A stretch of DNA of 64,000 nucleotides from Arcicella sp034931005 (GCF_034931005.1 NZ_JAYGIN010000007.1:124001-188000); one strand, 5' to 3'; numbered from the stretch's first letter, positions 35,293-45,337 are shown. Translations and numbers: made by a program. Notes: generated by a model not told the origin, from the sequence alone.

Positions 35293-36225
35293 ATGTTTTT
35301 AGATAGAATAAAGTCGAAAGAGTCAGGAATATTATTGTACGGAATAACGCCTCCTAAATCACAAGTTGAACCTCAAAAAGTTGTTGAAATAGCAGAGAAA
35401 ACGTTGGCTCGTTTGCACTCATTGGATATTGATGCCTTAGTGGTTTATGATGTTCAAGATGAGTCCGCTCGTACTACTGAAGAAAGACCTTTTCCTTTTT
35501 TGTCGGCTCATGACCCTTTTGAATTTGCTAAAAACCATCTTCATTCACTTAATATTCCCAAGATTATTTATCGTCCTGCAAGTAAATTTACACAAGAAGA
35601 ACTTGGTGTTTGGGTTGATGATGTGATTGCTCATAATTTTTCTCCTGTATTTGTGGGTGTACCTGCTCCAGATTTTGTGCCAATTACTACTTTGCCAGAA
35701 GCATATAATGTATGGAGAAAACATCAAGACGCATCTGTTATCGGAGCGGTAATGATTCCAGAACGTCATGCCGTTTTGAATGATGAAGACCAGCGAATTT
35801 TGGATAAAGTATCATCAGGAGTAAGTTATTTCATTTCTCAATGTGTCTTTAATGTCGATTATGCAAAGCGTGTTGTAGATGATTTAGCAAAGACTTGTAA
35901 TGAGAAAAATATAGAAATTCCAACGCTTATTTTTACTTTAACTGCCTGTGGGTCAATAAAAACACTTCATTTTATGGAATGGTTAGGAATCCATATTCCA
36001 GAAGAATTGAAAGAAGAATTAAGAAATTCTGAAAATATATTAGAGAGGTCAGTTGAAGTTTGTATTACCATTGCTGATGAATTAATTAAATATTGTTCAG
36101 AAAAAGGAGTTCCATTCGGTTTTAACATTGAAAGTGTTGCTATTAGAAAAGACGAAATTGAAGCCTCAATTTTTATGGTGAATAAAGTAGGAGAGATGAT
36201 GAAAGAAATTGGAATTCGTAAGTAG
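35293..36225 (+). CDS. methylenetetrahydrofolate reductase-like protein
   Basis: The 310-residue protein (MFLDRIKSKESGILLYGITPPK) looks like the FAD-barrel family of MTHFR: DALVVYDVQDESARTTEERPFPF at the position of the MTHFR 'D(V/I)QD' segment, YRPASKFTQEEL, and FTLTACGSIKTLHFMEWLGI near the C-terminal half. It may not be the main MetF of the cell, since the match is partial and no methionine genes are next to it. Function is therefore a family-level call. Confidence 0.65.
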   Translation: MFLDRIKSKESGILLYGITPPKSQVEPQKVVEIAEKTLARLHSLDIDALVVYDVQDESARTTEERPFPFLSAHDPFEFAKNHLHSLNIPKIIYRPASKFTQEELGVWVDDVIAHNFSPVFVGVPAPDFVPITTLPEAYNVWRKHQDASVIGAVMIPERHAVLNDEDQRILDKVSSGVSYFISQCVFNVDYAKRVVDDLAKTCNEKNIEIPTLIFTLTACGSIKTLHFMEWLGIHIPEELKEELRNSENILERSVEVCITIADELIKYCSEKGVPFGFNIESVAIRKDEIEASIFMVNKVGEMMKEIGIRK

Positions 36226-36256
36226 TATAACCAATGTTGCGTGCAAATTGCCAATC

Positions 36257-36299
36257 ATCAAAAGCGGCTATTTCTGATAAAGAAATAGCCGCTTTTGAT
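36257..36299. terminator. bidirectional terminator
   Basis: ATCAAAAGCGGCTATTTCT pairs perfectly with AGAAATAGCCGCTTTTGAT around a short loop (19-bp stem), between the convergent MTHFR-like and RlpA genes. Confidence 0.93.
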
Positions 36300-36332
36300 T
36301 TGAATAGACCTGTCAATAATTTAGGAATTGAT

Positions 36333-37511
36333 TTATTTCGGTTTTTCGTAACTTGTGGTATCCAATTTAGTTTTGCCATCTTTATCACGATATACCTTTA
36401 TATATGCGTGTTGTCTGAAGCCATTCTGATAAATTTCTTTAGGTTTAGTTGCTTCAGTTTTGTTTGAGTTACTTACTGCTTGAGAGGTCGTTGGTGCAGT
36501 TGGTGAAACGGTTTTGGGTTTTTCCTCAGTTTTATTGGATTGATTTGTCGTATTTTTCGCCAATTGTACGGGAGCTTTTTGAGTAGTATCTAATCTAATT
36601 CTGCCTTCGCTATCTGTATAAACTCTCACGTATTGATGTTGACGAAAACCACTAATTTGAGTATTGGATTGTGTTTCTTCGACCTCAACACTTTTCATAA
36701 CGCTTTGAGTATCATTATTAGTGGCTTCTAATGCTTTTATCTCTGTTTTTGCTCTGGTTGGTCGTGGCTCAAAAGTTGGGTTTTTTGAGGTTTGTGGAGC
36801 AACTGAATATACTTCTTGTGGAGTTGGTGATGTAACGATTGAGGAATCAAGACGATAACGCCCATCGCCATCCTTAATTACCCTAATGTATTTATGTTGA
36901 CGAAACCCCATTTTATCTCCTTCGGCTTTTTTTCTTTTTAAGCTGTCAGCAATCACGAAAGCTTCTGTTACGGGCTTTAGTTGCAAACTTTTCACATCTG
37001 TAATAGTTGAAGCGAAAGAGGTATCAATAGGTACTTTTGACGTATTTTTTTTATCAATGACAATAGGTTCATATTGACGAAATTCACGCCTAAATTCATC
37101 TTTAGTTCCTGCATAAAATGTTGAAATAGTATATTCAGGATTATCCATTGCGATAACTCGCATTTCTACTTCTGCTTCGCCCGAGCCTAAAAGTTCTAAA
37201 TCTTTTGCCGCAGCAAATGAAAGGTCAATCATACGATTATAGGCAAATGGACCTCTATCGTTGATTTTTACTACTGCTGTTCTATGGTTGGAAGTATTGA
37301 GAACTTCTACAATGGTGTTGAAGGGAAGTTCTCGATGTGCGGCAGTGTATTCTGCACGGTCATAAGTTTCTCCACTTGATGTGGCTCTACCATGAAATTT
37401 GTCTGCGTAATAAGAAGCTCTACCATAAAATTTTTCCCCAACCTGAGCCTGTACATTAACAAAGACTAATAACGATAAAGTAATAAATAATAATGGTTTG
37501 GTGAATCTCAT
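36333..37511 (-). CDS. RlpA-family septal-ring lytic transglycosylase-like protein with three novel repeats
   Basis: A signal peptide (to VNVQAQ) is followed by the double-psi beta-barrel RlpA domain, residues ~25-125 (GRASYYADKFHGRATSSGE, NDRGPFAYNRMIDLSFAAA), including the Asp of VKINDRGPF. Beyond residue 200 are three copies of a 22-residue repeat, GFRQHxYIRVxxDxDGRxRL (residues 202-223, 288-309, 364-385), separated by Pro/Thr/Lys-rich linkers. In many RlpA proteins a SPOR domain takes this place. The repeat is not one I recognise. Confidence 0.88.
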   Translation of the reverse strand: MRFTKPLLFITLSLLVFVNVQAQVGEKFYGRASYYADKFHGRATSSGETYDRAEYTAAHRELPFNTIVEVLNTSNHRTAVVKINDRGPFAYNRMIDLSFAAAKDLELLGSGEAEVEMRVIAMDNPEYTISTFYAGTKDEFRREFRQYEPIVIDKKNTSKVPIDTSFASTITDVKSLQLKPVTEAFVIADSLKRKKAEGDKMGFRQHKYIRVIKDGDGRYRLDSSIVTSPTPQEVYSVAPQTSKNPTFEPRPTRAKTEIKALEATNNDTQSVMKSVEVEETQSNTQISGFRQHQYVRVYTDSEGRIRLDTTQKAPVQLAKNTTNQSNKTEEKPKTVSPTAPTTSQAVSNSNKTEATKPKEIYQNGFRQHAYIKVYRDKDGKTKLDTTSYEKPK

Positions 37512-37657
37512 GCAATCTTGGGTTAAATTCTCAGGGAATGTCAGTGAAAATTCAGGAATTATCCTAATAATAATCTGTAAAGATACAAAATAGCAACAAG
37601 TTTACAAAACGGTCAGATTATCAAGCCCTAATGTATAAAACTGGATTGGATATAAAC

Positions 37658-37691
37658 AAAAAGAGGTTGCTTTTGACGGCAACCTCTTTTT
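37658..37691 (-). terminator. terminator of citrate synthase
   Basis: AAAAAGAGGTTGC pairs with GCAACCTCTTTTT across 8 nt, 15 bp after the gltA stop on the minus strand. Confidence 0.93.
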
Positions 37692-37706
37692 ATCTTTTTA
37701 TAAATA

Positions 37707-38981
37707 TTAAGCTCTTTCGCTCATTGAAACGTAAGCACGCTCAGTTGCTCCAACATATACTTGACGTGGACGACCGATTGGCTCTTTGTTAGCTTTCATT
37801 TCTTTCCATTGTGCAATCCAACCTGGAAGACGACCAATCGCAAACATTACTGTAAACATATCTGTAGGAATACCTAAAGCACGGTAAATAATACCTGAGT
37901 AGAAGTCAACGTTTGGATATAATTTACGTGCTACAAAATACTCATCACTCAAAGCGGCTGCTTCTAATTCAGAAGCAATTTTCAACACTGGATCATTGAT
38001 ACCTAATGCTGCCAAAACATCGTCTGCTGCTTTTTTGATGATTCTTGCACGTGGGTCAAAGTTTTTGTAAACACGGTGTCCAAAGCCCATCAAGCGGAAG
38101 CCTGAATTTTTGTCTTTAGCCATTGCGATATATTTTGAAGTATCGCCACCGTCTGCTTTGATTGCTTCCAACATTTCAATTACTTCTTGGTTTGCTCCAC
38201 CATGTAATGGACCAGAAAGTGCATTAATACCTGCTGAAATTGAAGCATAAAGACTTGCATGAGAAGAACCTACCAAACGCACTGTTGAAGTAGAACAGTT
38301 TTGTTCGTGGTCTGCATGAAGAATCAATAATTTATTCAATGCTGTTGAAACAACTGGATTTACTTGATATGGTGCTACTGGCAAAGCAAACATCATGTTC
38401 AAGAAATTTGAACAATAATCCAAAGAGTTATTTGGGTAGTTTACTGGATGCCCTTGTGATTTTTTGTAAGACCAAGTAGCCATTGACGGCATTTTTGCCA
38501 TCAAACGAATAATATTTAATTCGTCAGAACCTGATTTATCACCTGTATAGAAAGCTGACATAGCACAAACCATTGCAGATAATACACCCATTGGGTGAGC
38601 ATTTACAGGGAATCCTTCAAAAATCTTACGCATATCCTCATTTACGATGGTGTGCATTTTGATAGAATTCTCAAATTCAGCGTATTGTTCTGTAGTTGGT
38701 AATTCGCCATAAATTAAAAGATAAGCAACTTCTAAAAAAGAAGCTTTCTCAGCCAATTCTTCAATTGAATAACCTCTATAACGAAGAATTCCTAATTCTC
38801 CATCCAAGAACGTAATAGCACTTTTAGTTGCTCCTGTATTTTTGTAACCTGAGTCAATAGTTATATGACCTGTTTCATCACGAAGTTTAGCAATATCAAT
38901 TGCCTTTTCATCTTCACTTCCTGTTATTACGGGAAATTGATACTTTTTGTCGCCTAACGATAATTCTGCAAATTCTGACAT
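37707..38981 (-). CDS. gltA: citrate synthase
   Basis: It condenses oxaloacetate with acetyl-CoA in the TCA cycle. The 424 residues contain the catalytic histidines in LHADHEQNCSTSTVRLVGSS and GPLHGGANQEV, the third catalytic block MGFGHRVYKNFDPRA and the C-terminal Asp in FYSGIIYRALGIP. The Gram-negative hexameric-type N-terminal domain (SLGDKKYQFPVITGSEDEKAID) is present. Transcribed singly. Confidence 0.97.
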   Translation of the reverse strand: MSEFAELSLGDKKYQFPVITGSEDEKAIDIAKLRDETGHITIDSGYKNTGATKSAITFLDGELGILRYRGYSIEELAEKASFLEVAYLLIYGELPTTEQYAEFENSIKMHTIVNEDMRKIFEGFPVNAHPMGVLSAMVCAMSAFYTGDKSGSDELNIIRLMAKMPSMATWSYKKSQGHPVNYPNNSLDYCSNFLNMMFALPVAPYQVNPVVSTALNKLLILHADHEQNCSTSTVRLVGSSHASLYASISAGINALSGPLHGGANQEVIEMLEAIKADGGDTSKYIAMAKDKNSGFRLMGFGHRVYKNFDPRARIIKKAADDVLAALGINDPVLKIASELEAAALSDEYFVARKLYPNVDFYSGIIYRALGIPTDMFTVMFAIGRLPGWIAQWKEMKANKEPIGRPRQVYVGATERAYVSMSERA

Positions 38982-39087
38982 GACCTATATATTATTGGGC
39001 TTTATCTTTAAAAAATATGTTTTTATTTTGTTGATACGAAATTAAGAGAAAAAACGTCTTTTTGATGCTCTAATGTTTTTTTCTTAG

Positions 39088-39095
39088 CAAAATTA
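39088..39095 (-). promoter_or_regulatory. -7 element for gltA
   Basis: The minus strand reads TAATTTTGC, 107 nt upstream of the gltA start; no good -33 box is seen at 20 bp. Confidence 0.4.
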
Positions 39096-39245
39096 ATATA
39101 GTTATTGAAAATATACCATTTTTGGATATTTACATTTATCTTTTATTAAATCTTGTTGCAAGATAAACACGAAAATTTAAAGGATTGTTACCTTTACTGA
39201 TAAATGTAATTGAATTCTAATATTGAGTTATAAAAAAATACAATA

Positions 39246-40493
39246 ATGCTCAACAAATATAATAATACAGTCACGGAACGCTTTGTTAGGTACGTTCAGA
39301 TAGATACACAGTCAGACCCATATTCTGAAGTACAACCTTCTACTGAAAAGCAGAAAAATTTAAGTAGTTTATTAGTAGCTGAACTATTGGAAATAGGCGT
39401 TTCTGATGCTCATTTAGACGATTATGGTTATGTTTATGCTACTATCCCAAGTAATTCAGATAAAAATGTACCAGTCATTTGTTTTTGCTCACACGTAGAT
39501 ACTTCTCCTGATTGTTCTGGAGAAGGGGTAAAACCTATAATACATCCTAATTATCAGGGGCAAGATATAATTTTACCAGATGATAATTCGCAGATTATTA
39601 GACTTACTGACCACCCAGATTTGACTCATCAATTTGGAAATGATTTAATCACTGCGAGTGGAACAACACTTTTGGGAGCGGATAACAAAGCTGGCGTAGC
39701 TGAAATTATGGATGCGGCTTATCATTTGATGAATCATCCTGAAATAAAGCATGGTACAATCAAAATTTTATTTACACCCGATGAAGAAATAGGGAGAGGA
39801 ACGGCAGCAGTTGATTTGCAAAAATTAGGAGCTGATTTTGGCTATACCATTGATGGTGAAACGTTAGGGTCATTGGAAGACGAAACGTTCTCTGCTGATG
39901 GTGTTAGAATTTCAATTACGGGTGTCAGTCAGCATCCTGGATTTGCCAAAGGACGAATGGAAAGTGCTTTGAAGATAGCTGCCGAAATTATAGCTAAATT
40001 GCCCAAAAATACTTTATCCCCCGAAACAACGGAGGGAATGGAAGGCTTTATTCATCCAACGAATATCTCAGGGGCGGTTGAATCAGCCGTGATAGATTTT
40101 ATTATCAGAGACTTTACTGTTGAAAAACTACACGCTCATGAAGCCGTTTTAAAAGCTATTTTGGATGAAGTTCTACGTGCTTATCCTAATGCCAAAGCTA
40201 CGTTTGAAGTTAATGAGCAGTATAGAAATATGAAGGAGATTTTGGTTAAATTTCCTCACGTAACTGAATACGCAATGGAAGCAATTACGAGAAGTGGCAT
40301 CGAAGCCAAGTGTATGAGTATAAGAGGTGGAACAGACGGTTCACGCTTATCATTTATGGGTTTACCTTGTCCTAATATTTTTGCAGGAGAACATGCTTTT
40401 CACGGTAAACACGAATGGGTAACGGTACAAGACATGGAAAAAGCAGTGGAAACTATTGTAAATCTTTGTGTAGTTTGGGAGGAACGAAGTTAG
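39246..40493 (+). CDS. pepT: peptidase T (tripeptide aminopeptidase)
   Basis: An M20B di-zinc aminopeptidase releasing N-terminal residues from tripeptides in the cytosol. The 415 residues show the ligand set CFCSHVDTSPDCSG (His), LLGADNKAGVAEI (bridging Asp), FTPDEEIGRG (catalytic Glu), YTIDGE and, at the C-terminus, RGGTDGSRLSFMG and GEHAFHGKHEWV. Full-length, no signal peptide. Confidence 0.97.
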   Translation: MLNKYNNTVTERFVRYVQIDTQSDPYSEVQPSTEKQKNLSSLLVAELLEIGVSDAHLDDYGYVYATIPSNSDKNVPVICFCSHVDTSPDCSGEGVKPIIHPNYQGQDIILPDDNSQIIRLTDHPDLTHQFGNDLITASGTTLLGADNKAGVAEIMDAAYHLMNHPEIKHGTIKILFTPDEEIGRGTAAVDLQKLGADFGYTIDGETLGSLEDETFSADGVRISITGVSQHPGFAKGRMESALKIAAEIIAKLPKNTLSPETTEGMEGFIHPTNISGAVESAVIDFIIRDFTVEKLHAHEAVLKAILDEVLRAYPNAKATFEVNEQYRNMKEILVKFPHVTEYAMEAITRSGIEAKCMSIRGGTDGSRLSFMGLPCPNIFAGEHAFHGKHEWVTVQDMEKAVETIVNLCVVWEERS

Positions 40494-40511
40494 TCAGAGG
40501 TGTTATAAACA

Positions 40512-40544
40512 AGCATAGCCAACTTTTCATAAGTTGGCTATGCT
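40512..40544. terminator. bidirectional terminator
   Basis: AGCATAGCCAACTT pairs perfectly with AAGTTGGCTATGCT around a 5-nt loop between convergent pepT and the PPIase gene. Confidence 0.93.
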
Positions 40545-40548
40545 AATT

Positions 40549-42813
40549 TTAATCTAATATACGTTTGATTTCTTCTTGATTAATATCTATTGGATATTTA
40601 GATTTTAATTGATTTATCCAATTATCGAATAATACTTTTTGATAGTCTTTCATTACTTGTCCACGAGCTTCTTTGAATGTTTTGGCTCTTGGTTCTTCAA
40701 CTTTTTGAATATTTAACCAAACGTGTCTGCCTTTATTTTCTGAATTACTCTCGCCCACTACCCAATTGGCATTATCTAAATATTCATTTTCTCCTTTTTT
40801 GAAATAACGCTCTTCTGCGGTGAGGCTTCCAGGTTTGAGTGCATTAAAGCGTTTTACTACATCTTCCATTGAATTGGAAAAGAATTTTACTCCTGCTCTC
40901 ATATTCTTTGACCGTTCAGTTTTAGAGACAGGCTTGTATTTTCCATCATCTTTCTCAATAATTCTCATCGGCGATATTCCTTTGTTAATCAAGTAATTAA
41001 CGATTTTTCTGGCTCTTTGAGATGAAATGCTTTCGGATTCTTCGGGATCTGAGTTTCCTGTAATTTCAATGGTAAAATCCCTATTTCTTGTCATAATAAT
41101 AGTCAAATCATAGAGCATTTTTTGCGTATCATTTGAAAAATCAGATTTGTCTTTTTCAAAATAAATATCAGGAAAACGACGGTTCATCGGATAAGGAGCT
41201 TTGGCAAGAACCGTTTTTACTTGCTCCATAGTCTCTTTGCGGTCAGTAGTGATAAGTTTTGCTAATACCCGATTCGTGTATTGATACCCTTGACTGTTCT
41301 GATTGAAATATCTTATTTGTGCCAAAGAGTCTAATGATTTTTCGAGTACAGTTTCATTAAGAATTTCTTTTTGTAAAATCCCATATCTAAAATCCTGAAT
41401 ATCAGTACGGAATTCTGGATACTTAATTTCAAGATTGCTCTCTTCGTAACGTAGAATTCTGTCTTCCACAAATAAGTTGTACCAATCACGTTCCGACTTA
41501 TCATTCAAAGCTCCAATTTTAGCTAATTGGCGTTGGAGTTTAGTTACAAAACTATAAAATTCACGAACGGTTGATGGTGATTGATTAATTGTGAAAATGG
41601 CTTTTGATAAGTAGTCTTCACTTCCAACTCTATCTTTATAAAAACTATCAAAAGCTTCTTGTTTAACCGAAATGGACTCTTGAAAATTATTATCTTTCTT
41701 TAATTTTCTGACTAAGTTTCCTTTAATAACAGCTCCTCTTGAAGCATCGGCTGTTACTTTTTCACGAATAAATTGAGCTAATTCTTCAAATTTCAAAAGA
41801 GCTTTTTTATCTACTAATCTGAAAATATGCCAACCTAAAGCAGTCTGAATAGGAGGTGTGTATTCGCCTTTATCTTTGAGAGCAAAGACGGCTTCTGCCA
41901 TTTTTTCATCAATTAGAGTACCTGCCTCATACCAACGACTTAGTACACCTCCTTTATCTTTTGTTTTTGGGTCAGTTGAAAAAACACGACAAACTCCTTC
42001 AAAGGGTTCATTCTTTTTAAGATAGTTATAGGCTTCTTCAATTTTTTGTTTGGCGGAAGCTGCAACCTCAGCACTGGCATTTGCAGGTACACTTACCAGA
42101 ATGTGGGCTAATTTCACTTTTCCTCTTGAAGAACGTTTTTCTAAAACTTTAATTAAATGAAAACCTTTATCGGTACGAAAAGGAAGTGAAATTTCTCCTT
42201 TGGGTGTATTGTAAGCCGTCGATTCAAAGGTATAATGATTTTCTAAAACGGCAATAAAACCCATATCACCGCCTTTTTCAGCGGTTTTAGCATCTTGCGA
42301 ATAATTTTTCGCTATTTGGTCAAATGGTTCTCCTTTTAAAATTCTAAGTCTTAACGTTCTTACATCGTCATAAGCTGCCATTGTATCGGCAGGACTGGCA
42401 TTATTAGGTACTGGAATAAAAACCTGAGCCACTCTTACTTCTTCACGCATACGCTCATAAGTTTCTTGAATTAATTTTTCAAGAACGATTTTATCGACTA
42501 AGTAAGGTGTCGCTAACTCCTTTCGATAGCCAGAAATCTCTTCACGAAATGCTTTTGTAGTATCTTTACCCATGCGTTGTGCAGCGTAAACCATCAAATT
42601 ATAATTGATGTAATTATCCAAAAATTCTTTGGTATTGTCTTTTTTTACGCTATCGCTCTGGAGTAGTTTGCGATAAGTTTGCGAAAGTTCAGCTGGAGTA
42701 ATAATTCTATTGCCGATTTTAATGGCATAAGGTTCTTTCTGAGCATTTACAGCAAGGGTACTGAATAAAAAGCAAGCAGTTAGTGTATAAAATAATCTAA
42801 GAGTATAAGTCAT
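40549..42813 (-). CDS. parvulin-type foldase with OmpA-like domain (PpiC-PpiC-OmpA fusion)
   Basis: The signal peptide ends at AVNAQ. Residues ~127-227 and ~232-336 are two PpiC domains (VRVAQVFIPVP, FDQIAKNYSQDAKTAEKGGDMGF, GFHLIKVLEK; then VKLAHILVSVP, GWHIFRLVDKK). A helical region follows. Residues ~548-646 match the OmpA peptidoglycan-binding fold (PDIYFEKDKSDFS, TIEITGNSDPEESESISSQR, VNYLINKGISPMRI). The domain may tether the foldase to the cell wall. A short C-terminal part (residues 650-754) follows. Length 754 is long for a PPIase. Confidence 0.85.
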   Translation of the reverse strand: MTYTLRLFYTLTACFLFSTLAVNAQKEPYAIKIGNRIITPAELSQTYRKLLQSDSVKKDNTKEFLDNYINYNLMVYAAQRMGKDTTKAFREEISGYRKELATPYLVDKIVLEKLIQETYERMREEVRVAQVFIPVPNNASPADTMAAYDDVRTLRLRILKGEPFDQIAKNYSQDAKTAEKGGDMGFIAVLENHYTFESTAYNTPKGEISLPFRTDKGFHLIKVLEKRSSRGKVKLAHILVSVPANASAEVAASAKQKIEEAYNYLKKNEPFEGVCRVFSTDPKTKDKGGVLSRWYEAGTLIDEKMAEAVFALKDKGEYTPPIQTALGWHIFRLVDKKALLKFEELAQFIREKVTADASRGAVIKGNLVRKLKKDNNFQESISVKQEAFDSFYKDRVGSEDYLSKAIFTINQSPSTVREFYSFVTKLQRQLAKIGALNDKSERDWYNLFVEDRILRYEESNLEIKYPEFRTDIQDFRYGILQKEILNETVLEKSLDSLAQIRYFNQNSQGYQYTNRVLAKLITTDRKETMEQVKTVLAKAPYPMNRRFPDIYFEKDKSDFSNDTQKMLYDLTIIMTRNRDFTIEITGNSDPEESESISSQRARKIVNYLINKGISPMRIIEKDDGKYKPVSKTERSKNMRAGVKFFSNSMEDVVKRFNALKPGSLTAEERYFKKGENEYLDNANWVVGESNSENKGRHVWLNIQKVEEPRAKTFKEARGQVMKDYQKVLFDNWINQLKSKYPIDINQEEIKRILD

Positions 42814-43022
42814 ATTTTCTAATTCTTAATGTTTGAAAGGGCGGATTTTCAAACGTATTATGCTACCAGAAATGCTCTCACACAAAATTTTCTTTATATT
42901 GTTCTGATATTATTTTTTAACTAATTAGTGTGTTGATTTATTGTATTGGGGTCGCAAAAATACAAATAATTATTCAGACAGTCTATGTTAAATTAGAAAA
43001 TCAGCTAATCCTTATTTATACT

Positions 43023-43760
43023 TTAATCATTTGTTTTCTTTTCTCTAACCTTTAATTCGTAGGTTAATTCATATCGGAATTTATTTTTTAGATGTTCGCC
43101 TTCAAAAGTTAAATTGACTGGATATATTTTTTGTTTTTCAGAAAGAGCTTTCACACTGAGGTCAAAAGTGTTTTGTCCGAGCAAATCGTCTTGGTCGAAA
43201 TGTTCAACTGCTTTCAGACCAATCCCAGCTGCTTGGAGACTGGCAAAAACAATGGCTAAAGGCGTTTCATATTCTCCTAAAGCGATAAAAAGTGTTGGAA
43301 TTTTCCCCAATCCGCCAAATTCATTAATTTTTTTAACGGTACTTTGAGCCTTTTTATAATCTTCAATTTCTGTTAAAATAACCGAAGCCAATACTTTTCC
43401 TTTTATCGGAATTTGTAGTTCGATAGCTTTAAACCTTTCTTCCAAAGCAATTTGCCCTTTTTTCATACTTTCAACGCCCCAAGAACCATTGGCAACTTGA
43501 ACCACTTTATTATTTTCATCGACAGCCGTCAACGAATATGTAAGCGTAATTTCATCAGCAAAAGTTAAATCTTCTTCCAAATCAACAGCTTTCAAAGATT
43601 TAACCTGAAATGCTAAGGCTTTTGAAGAAATAATATCTTGTTTTTGAACTTGGTTCGATATTGTATTTTTTGTGCTTTTGCAGGAAGAAAATAATACTGC
43701 TACGCTCATCAGAAAAATGATAGTAGCGATGTAATTACGTTGATTTTTTTTATTTACCAT
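43023..43760 (-). CDS. predicted lipoprotein, unknown function
   Basis: The 245 residues begin with a membrane-spanning signal and a lipobox (AVLFSSCKS; Cys near residue 27). The mature part is mostly beta-strand with AFQVKSLKAVDLEEDLTFADEITLTYSL and an EYETPLAIVFASLQAAGIGLKA helical stretch. I do not recognise the family. It is next to the PPIase gene on the same strand with a 209-bp gap and upstream of it. Confidence 0.7.
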   Translation of the reverse strand: MVNKKNQRNYIATIIFLMSVAVLFSSCKSTKNTISNQVQKQDIISSKALAFQVKSLKAVDLEEDLTFADEITLTYSLTAVDENNKVVQVANGSWGVESMKKGQIALEERFKAIELQIPIKGKVLASVILTEIEDYKKAQSTVKKINEFGGLGKIPTLFIALGEYETPLAIVFASLQAAGIGLKAVEHFDQDDLLGQNTFDLSVKALSEKQKIYPVNLTFEGEHLKNKFRYELTYELKVREKKTND

Positions 43761-43796
43761 AAGATTTCTTGGATGATGTATTCATTATTCTCTGAA

Positions 43797-44834
43797 TTAC
43801 ACACTGGGTTCTTGTTGTGAAAGACAGTGAAAACTTCCTTGTCCCCAAATAATATCCGTAGCTTCCAAACCAATCACTGGACGGTCTTTGAAACACTGAG
43901 AAAGAATATTTAATGCAATATCGTCATTTTTACATTGATATGTTGGCACAATAACCCCTGCATTACAAATCAAGAAATTAGCATAAGAACCTGGTGTTCT
44001 AAAATCATCAATGACTACTGGGTCTGGCATAGGTAATTCAATGATGTTCAATTGCTTGCCATTTAATAGACGCATCTGTTTCATCAATTGCAAATTGTCA
44101 TTGAGTACCTCATAATTATCATCATTTTTATTGTATTCAACAGCTGCTACAATCGTATCTTCATTGACAAATCGGGCGGTATCGTCTATATGTCCATCGG
44201 TATCATCACCCACGATACCATCATTTACCCAAAGAACCTGTTCAACCCCATAATAATTACAAACATATTCCTCAATTTGAGCCTGTGTCAAATGTGGATT
44301 TCTATTCGGATTCAATAAACATGAGCGACTGGTTAATACACTACCAGCTCCGTTAAAATCTACCGAACCACCTTCCATAATGATATTGGGAGTTACGTAG
44401 TCCAATCCACGATATTTAGCGATTTGTACAGGCAGATTATTATCATCGTCAAAAGGTGGATATTTCCCTCCCCAAGCATTATAGCCCCAATTGACAATCA
44501 TTCGCTGTTTTGTCTCTGGATTAATCAAAAAAGCAGGGCCATGGTCTCTGCACCAAGCATCGTTTGTTGGACTAACCAAAATTTCAATTTGATTTGCGTC
44601 AATAGCATATCGGTCTAATTCTTGCAAAATAAAAGATTGCAATTTTTCATCATTCACATTCAAGCCAACCTTTTCACCTTTTGAAATTGCTTTAATAAGT
44701 TGAAAATATTGAGGATACATTTTTGCCAATTTATCACCTTGCCAAGAATGGTCGTTATGAGGAAATGTCAACCAAGTTGCTATGTGATTGTGCCATTCGG
44801 CAGGAAAGAAGAAACCTTGTTGTTTAGGAGTCAT
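43797..44834 (-). CDS. aguA: agmatine deiminase / peptidyl-arginine-deiminase family
   Basis: It converts agmatine to N-carbamoylputrescine in polyamine synthesis. The 345 residues contain the family blocks FFFPAEWHNHIATWLTFPHN, VSPTNDAWCRDHGPAF, the catalytic His/Asp region DDTDGHIDDTARFVNED and the nucleophile Cys at the C-terminus in QGSFHCLSQQEPS. The start matches the usual N-terminus. Confidence 0.93.
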   Translation of the reverse strand: MTPKQQGFFFPAEWHNHIATWLTFPHNDHSWQGDKLAKMYPQYFQLIKAISKGEKVGLNVNDEKLQSFILQELDRYAIDANQIEILVSPTNDAWCRDHGPAFLINPETKQRMIVNWGYNAWGGKYPPFDDDNNLPVQIAKYRGLDYVTPNIIMEGGSVDFNGAGSVLTSRSCLLNPNRNPHLTQAQIEEYVCNYYGVEQVLWVNDGIVGDDTDGHIDDTARFVNEDTIVAAVEYNKNDDNYEVLNDNLQLMKQMRLLNGKQLNIIELPMPDPVVIDDFRTPGSYANFLICNAGVIVPTYQCKNDDIALNILSQCFKDRPVIGLEATDIIWGQGSFHCLSQQEPSV

Positions 44835-44882
44835 TTGAGATTTTATAATTTTAGTTTTCAGTCTGTGGAATTTGCGGTAGAA

Positions 44883-45299
44883 TTAATAATCAATTTTACC
44901 ACGATGAGCTTTTTTCTCAGAAGCCTTTTTTTTGTCTTTTAAACGCTCCGCAATCATGGCGGCAGTTGGCGTTACCTTAACTCGTTTTTTAGGAATCGTT
45001 AACGCTTTAATCAGTAGTTCACGGAATTTCTTGATAACGATATTTTTATTTCTCAATTGCGTTCGTTCTTCCTGAGAAACAATGATGAGTTCACCTTCTG
45101 AATTAATTTGATTTTTTAACTTCTCGTGAAACAGTCTTTTTTGTTCATCATCCAATAATTGCGAATTGGTAACATTAAAACGTAATTCCATTTTTGTAGA
45201 AACCTTATTGACATTTTGTCCACCCGCTCCACCACTTCGAGAAGCCTGAAATTGGAATTCGGGAGAAAAGTCTTGTTTTAGTAATTCGGATAAAGTCAT
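44883..45299 (-). CDS. arfB: alternative ribosome-rescue hydrolase ArfB (YaeJ)
   Basis: A 138-residue peptidyl-tRNA hydrolase that rescues ribosomes stalled on non-stop mRNA. The catalytic GGQ lies in SGGAGGQNVNKVSTKMEL near residue 26. The C-terminal ribosome-binding tail is Lys/Arg-rich (ERLKDKKKASEKKAHRGK). Full length. Confidence 0.95.
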   Translation of the reverse strand: MTLSELLKQDFSPEFQFQASRSGGAGGQNVNKVSTKMELRFNVTNSQLLDDEQKRLFHEKLKNQINSEGELIIVSQEERTQLRNKNIVIKKFRELLIKALTIPKKRVKVTPTAAMIAERLKDKKKASEKKAHRGKIDY

Positions 45300-45337
45300 G
45301 ATTTTGAAAACAGAAGTTTGTTTTGAGGTAATAAGTA

